A DNA stretch of 17,481 nt from JAFALX01 sp050734185 (GTDB taxonomy: Bacteria > Chloroflexota > Dormibacteria > Aeolococcales > Aeolococcaceae), in NCBI GenBank assembly GCA_050734185.1, contig JBOHUE010000008.1:1-17481 (forward strand), in the 5' to 3' direction. The notes below the pieces were generated by a model. It saw nothing but the letters and a program-made list of their open reading frames with translations. It did not search any database and was not told where the DNA came from. Numbering within the stretch: the stretch's first letter is position 1; each line of letters opens with the position of its first letter. Positions 14,311-17,481 of the stretch are shown piece by piece. The translations under genes were made by a program, and so were the position numbers.

Positions 14311-14640
14311 TCAGGCGGTCGCCGCGCCCTCGCCGAGGGGTTTGCCGACGTAGTCGCCGTAGTTCACGTCGATCCACTCCGGCGGGCCGTCGAGATACTC
14401 GAGCTGCTGCCGGTACTGCGCATCCGTCTCCGACGAGTCGGCGTTGGCGACGTAGCTGTCGCGGTCCCTGAAGTGAACGATCACCACGAAGCGATCGGGA
14501 TCCTTGTCCTCCCAGCCCACCTCGACCGAGTGCATGCCCTGACCGTAGCTTTCGGCGCTCGGGACGAGCTGCTTCATATACGACTCGTACGCTGCCTTTT
14601 GCCCCGCCTTGACCTTGCCACGCATGATGGTTCCGTACAC
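14311..14640 (-). CDS. ABM-like dimeric alpha/beta barrel protein
   Basis: Product of 109 residues. The N-terminal pattern GTIMRGKVKAGQKAAYESYM, the mid-region VEVGWEDKDPDRFVVIVHFR and the following RDSYVANADSSETDAQYRQQ resemble antibiotic-biosynthesis-monooxygenase-like single-domain ferredoxin-like barrels, which dimerise and include cofactor-free oxygenases, haem-degrading enzymes and proteins of unknown role. No diagnostic catalytic residues can be assigned. GTG 14640 was chosen because AGAGGAGAGG (14645-14654) lies just upstream and the first strand begins there. It lies 90 bases after clpC and before uvrA, separated from uvrA by a hairpin and its own promoter. The superfamily assignment is from residue pattern only. 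Confidence 0.75.
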   Translation of the reverse strand: MYGTIMRGKVKAGQKAAYESYMKQLVPSAESYGQGMHSVEVGWEDKDPDRFVVIVHFRDRDSYVANADSSETDAQYRQQLEYLDGPPEWIDVNYGDYVGKPLGEGAATA

Positions 14641-14684
14641 CGCACCTCTCCTCTATTCGTGCCTGCCGAAGGGGATAGGGGGCG

Positions 14685-14690
14685 AGTATG
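14685..14690 (-). promoter_or_regulatory. Possible -10 element of the ABM-like gene
   Basis: CATACT on the minus strand in the 90-base gap after clpC. It would give a leader of about 38 bases containing the AGAGGAGAGG ribosome binding site. No clear -35, so read-through from clpC is an alternative. Confidence 0.3.
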
Positions 14691-14730
14691 CACCAGCCGG
14701 ATGGCCCGTGTGTGTGGGTCCGGGACGGCC

Positions 14731-17277
14731 CTACTCGGAAGCCGCCGGCGACGACCCGGTGCCTGCTGCAGCAGGTGCCGGCGGCGGAGGCGCCTCGGGA
14801 GCCGCCTTCTCCTTCTTCGACCGCGTGGTCTTCGGCACGAGCCTCATCTTGATCTCGCCATCGGTCACGTCGACCATGACGGCATCACCCGGGCCGTGCT
14901 TCAGACGGAGCAGCTCCTCGCTGAGCGGGTCTTCGATGACACGCTGGATGACGCGCCGCAGCGGGCGGGCGCCATAGACCTTGTCGAAGCCCTCGGTGAC
15001 GATCTTCTCCTTGGCCTCGTCAGTCACCGTGAACGTGAGCTCCTGCGCGGCGAGGTGCTGGGCGACCTTGGCCAGCATCAGGTCGACGATGCTGTTCATC
15101 TGGATCGGCGACAGCCGCTGGAACACGACCACCGCGTCCACCCGGTTCAGGAACTCGGGACGGAACTGCTTCTTGAGGTCATCCATGATCGTGTCGCGCA
15201 TCTTCGCGTGCTCGTGATCGGTCGTCCGCTCGTCGGGAACCGATGGCTGGAAGCCGAGCGACATGTTGGCGCGCAGGTTGGACACGCCCAGGTTGCTGGT
15301 CATGATGATGATCGTGTTGGCGAAGTTGACCGCCTTGCCCTTGGCGTCGCTGAGGCGACCGTCTTCGAGGATCTGCAACAGCATGTTGAAGACCTCGGGG
15401 TGCGCCTTCTCGATCTCATCGAACAGCACCACGGAGTACGGACGGCGGCGCACCGCCTCGGTCAGCTGGCCGCCCTCGTCGTAGCCGACGTATCCCGGCG
15501 GTGAACCAACCAGACGCGCGGTGGAGTGCCGCTCCATGAACTCGCTCATATCGAGCCGGATGATCGCGTCCTCGTTGTCGAACAGGAACGCAGCCAGCGA
15601 GCGAGCCAGCTCGGTCTTGCCCACACCGGTGGGCCCGAGGAACATGAACGAACCGATCGGTCGCTTGGCGTCCTTGAGTCCGGCGCGCGCACGCCGCACC
15701 GCCTGCGACACCACCTTGACCGCATCGTCCTGGCCGACGAGCCGCTTGTGGATCTCCTCCTCCATGCGCAGCAGGCGGGAGGTCTCCTCCTCCACCAGAC
15801 GCGACACGGGGACGCCGGTCCACGACGAGATGATCTCGGCGATGTGGTCCTCGGTGACCTCGGGCACGGTGGCGCCGAGCTCGTCACGCCACTTCATCTC
15901 CTGGGACACGTACTTGTCCTGGAGCTTCTTCTCCTTGTCACGGAAGCTCGCCGCGGTCTCGTAGTCCTGCGCCGCGATCGCCTCTTCCTTCTGCGTGCGC
16001 AGCTCGCGAATGTCGCGCTGCATCGTGCGAAGTTCTTCTGGCGTGGTGGTGAGCTTCATGCGCACGCGCGCGCTCGACTCGTCGATGAGGTCGATCGCCT
16101 TGTCCGGCAGCGAGCGGTCGGTGACGTAGCGCACCGAGAGCTCGGCTGAGGCCTTCAGCGCGTCGTCGGTGATCTTGACGCGATGGTGCTTCTCGTACAG
16201 CGGGCGGATGCCATGCAGGATCTCGATGGTCTCCAGCAGCGTCGGCTCGTCGACGAACACCGGCTGGAAGCGCCGCTCCAGCGCCGCGTCCTTCTCGATG
16301 TACTTGCGGTACTCGTTGATCGTGGTGGCGCCGATGCACTGGATCTCGCCGCGCGCGAGCGCCGGCTTGAGGATGTTGGCGGCGTCGATCGCGCCCTCGG
16401 CGGCACCCGCGCCGACCAGCGTGTGCAGCTCGTCGATGAAGAGCACGACCTCGCGCGACTGGCGGATCTCGTCGAGGATCTTCTTCAAACGCTCCTCGAA
16501 TTCGCCGCGGTACTTGGTGCCGGCGACGAGCGCGCCCATGTCGAGCGTGAGCACGCGCTTGCCCATCAGCGACTCGGGGATGTTGCCCAGGACGATCTGC
16601 TGCGCCAGGCCCTCGGCGATCGCGGTCTTGCCCACGCCGGGCTCGCCGATCAGCGCGGGGTTGTTCTTGGTGCGGCGGCTCAGGATCTGAACGACCCGTT
16701 CGATCTCCATCGCCCGCCCGATGACCGGGTCGAGCTGGTTCTTCACGGCCAGCTCGGTGAGGTCGCGGCAGAACTGGTCGAGGAGCGGCGTCTTGGAGGG
16801 CTTCTTCTGCGCCTCCTTGCTCTCCTCCTCCAGGCCGGACTCGTGCAGCAACCGCTCGATCTCGCCGCGCACCTTCTCCAGGTTCGCGCCAAGATCTTCC
16901 AAAACGTGCGCGGCGATGCCCTCGCCTTCGATCAGCAGCCCGAGCAGCAGGTGCTCGGTGCCCACGTAGTTGTTGCCCATGCGCCGCGCCTCTTCGAAGG
17001 AGATCTCGATCACCTTCTTCACGCGCGACGTCGGAATGATCTGCTGGATGATGATCCGCTCGTTGCGGCCGAGCACCGACTCGATGGTGCTGCGCACTTT
17101 GTTGATCTCGACGCCCAGGTTGTTCAGCACCTTGGCGGCGAGGCCCTCGCCCTCGCGCAGCAGCCCGAGCAGAAGATGCTCGGTGCCGATGTACGAATGG
17201 TGCGAGCGCTCAGCCTCTTCCTGCGCCAGGGTGAGGACTTTCTTGGCTCGTTCGGTGAAGCGTTCGAAGGGGTACAA
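14731..17277 (-). CDS. clpC: ATP-dependent Clp protease ATP-binding subunit ClpC
   Basis: Product of 848 residues. ClpC is a hexameric AAA+ unfoldase that feeds proteins to ClpP. Two N-domain repeats are visible (IGTEHLLLGLL at 30-40 and VGTEHLLLGLL at 105-115). The first AAA+ module has GEPGVGKT (211-218) and VVLFIDELHT (277-286); the middle region has the UVR-type helix (about 428-460) with EEAIAAQDYETAASFRDKEK; the second module has GPTGVGKT (548-555), VVLFDEIEKAHP (616-627) and VYGARPLRR near the end. A 30-residue Ala/Pro-rich tail follows. The start is TTG 17277: it fits the family N-terminus (YPFERFTERAKKV) and has GGAGG six bases upstream. No ctsR, mcsA or mcsB is visible beside it, so control is probably not the Bacillus type. 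Monocistronic or followed by the ABM-like gene. Confidence 0.98.
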   Translation of the reverse strand: MYPFERFTERAKKVLTLAQEEAERSHHSYIGTEHLLLGLLREGEGLAAKVLNNLGVEINKVRSTIESVLGRNERIIIQQIIPTSRVKKVIEISFEEARRMGNNYVGTEHLLLGLLIEGEGIAAHVLEDLGANLEKVRGEIERLLHESGLEEESKEAQKKPSKTPLLDQFCRDLTELAVKNQLDPVIGRAMEIERVVQILSRRTKNNPALIGEPGVGKTAIAEGLAQQIVLGNIPESLMGKRVLTLDMGALVAGTKYRGEFEERLKKILDEIRQSREVVLFIDELHTLVGAGAAEGAIDAANILKPALARGEIQCIGATTINEYRKYIEKDAALERRFQPVFVDEPTLLETIEILHGIRPLYEKHHRVKITDDALKASAELSVRYVTDRSLPDKAIDLIDESSARVRMKLTTTPEELRTMQRDIRELRTQKEEAIAAQDYETAASFRDKEKKLQDKYVSQEMKWRDELGATVPEVTEDHIAEIISSWTGVPVSRLVEEETSRLLRMEEEIHKRLVGQDDAVKVVSQAVRRARAGLKDAKRPIGSFMFLGPTGVGKTELARSLAAFLFDNEDAIIRLDMSEFMERHSTARLVGSPPGYVGYDEGGQLTEAVRRRPYSVVLFDEIEKAHPEVFNMLLQILEDGRLSDAKGKAVNFANTIIIMTSNLGVSNLRANMSLGFQPSVPDERTTDHEHAKMRDTIMDDLKKQFRPEFLNRVDAVVVFQRLSPIQMNSIVDLMLAKVAQHLAAQELTFTVTDEAKEKIVTEGFDKVYGARPLRRVIQRVIEDPLSEELLRLKHGPGDAVMVDVTDGEIKMRLVPKTTRSKKEKAAPEAPPPPAPAAAGTGSSPAASE

Positions 17278-17283
17278 CGGTGG

Positions 17284-17310
17284 CCTCCGCCGCGCCGGCC
17301 CCCCCGGAGG
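17284..17310 (-). promoter_or_regulatory. clpC leader hairpin covering the ribosome binding site
   Basis: In the mRNA, CCUCCG (17305-17310) can pair with CGGAGG (17284-17289), which contains the clpC Shine-Dalgarno sequence GGAGG (17284-17288); the loop is 15 GC-rich bases. Combined with a TTG start codon this could hold translation low. Whether it melts with heat is not knowable from sequence alone. Confidence 0.4.
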
Positions 17311-17347
17311 TGGAAGGGGTCAGTTAACGGCAGCTGGGATCTCCCCC

Positions 17348-17374
17348 ATTATGCCCTCGCCGTGCGCATGCCAA
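17348..17374 (-). promoter_or_regulatory. Candidate clpC promoter
   Basis: On the minus strand CATAAT (17348-17353) is a 5 of 6 match to the -10 consensus, and TTGGCA (17369-17374) is a good -35, but the spacer is 15 bases, shorter than ideal. The predicted start is near 17341, giving a leader of about 64 bases that includes the hairpin over the ribosome binding site. CTTGAGT (17382-17388), one arm of a HAIR-like operator, lies just upstream. Confidence 0.5.
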
Positions 17375-17481
17375 GCGGTCGACTCAAGACCGTGCCGTTG
17401 CCGCGCCAAAAGTCATGCGGTGTGATATGGATGCGGCGCCGTTGCCGCGGCGTCAGTCGCCCGAGTCGTCTGGTGCGGCCG

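Noticed and set aside
17415..17481. Plus-strand gene starting at ATG 17415 or 17427 and leaving the window
   Set aside because: Only about 20 codons are visible, with no ribosome binding site or family motif, so it cannot be supported.

Overview
The window is GC-rich bacterial chromosome, almost entirely coding, with 11 of 12 complete genes plus a truncated one on only one strand pattern: everything except a plsY-like gene is on the minus strand. Gene content (a UPF0182 membrane protein, ClpC with a UVR motif, an AIM-type small dimeric barrel protein, DegV, an HtrB/PatA-superfamily acyltransferase without any LPS genes, and a metallo-beta-lactamase-like gene beside pyrG) suggests a Terrabacteria lineage. 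Candidatus Dormibacterota or Chloroflexota fits best, with Actinomycetota as the alternative. This placement is inference from gene content and style, not a measured phylogeny. No rRNA, tRNA, CRISPR array, transposase or prophage gene was seen.

Layout, left to right. Positions 1-444 (minus) hold the N-terminal part of a DegV-family lipid-binding protein, divergent from a plsY-like acyltransferase gene (508-1209, plus). Positions 1216-4926 (minus) form a pyrG - glpX-like - acyltransferase operon with an extended -10 promoter at 4959-4967. Positions 5010-10675 (minus) form a tight operon: UPF0182 membrane protein, intact MBL hydrolase, membrane-anchored HtrA/PDZ-like protein, second MBL-like protein. 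Three joins in these two operons are GTGA stop/start overlaps. Positions 10722-11223 hold two small genes of unknown function (97 and 57 codons of product). Positions 11275-14208 hold uvrA with a good promoter, preceded by a 12-bp perfect hairpin behind a small ABM-like gene (14311-14640). Positions 14731-17277 hold clpC, started by TTG behind a strong ribosome binding site.

Functionally the genes cover CTP synthesis, phospholipid acylation, envelope proteins, nucleotide excision repair and protein quality control. The most unusual aspect is that four neighbours within about 6 kb look like recognisable enzyme folds with key active-site residues replaced: the PlsY-like protein, the GlpX-like protein (four of five family metal/catalytic acidic positions changed), the HtrA-like protein (Asp and Ser of the triad gone, His kept) and the second MBL-like protein (all metal-ligand motifs gone). 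The reading frames are otherwise long and intact, so these look like maintained pseudoenzymes or repurposed proteins rather than decayed genes. A second theme is that several genes lacking a Shine-Dalgarno sequence have a -10-like hexamer only 6-10 bases before the start codon, which points to leaderless or nearly leaderless transcripts.
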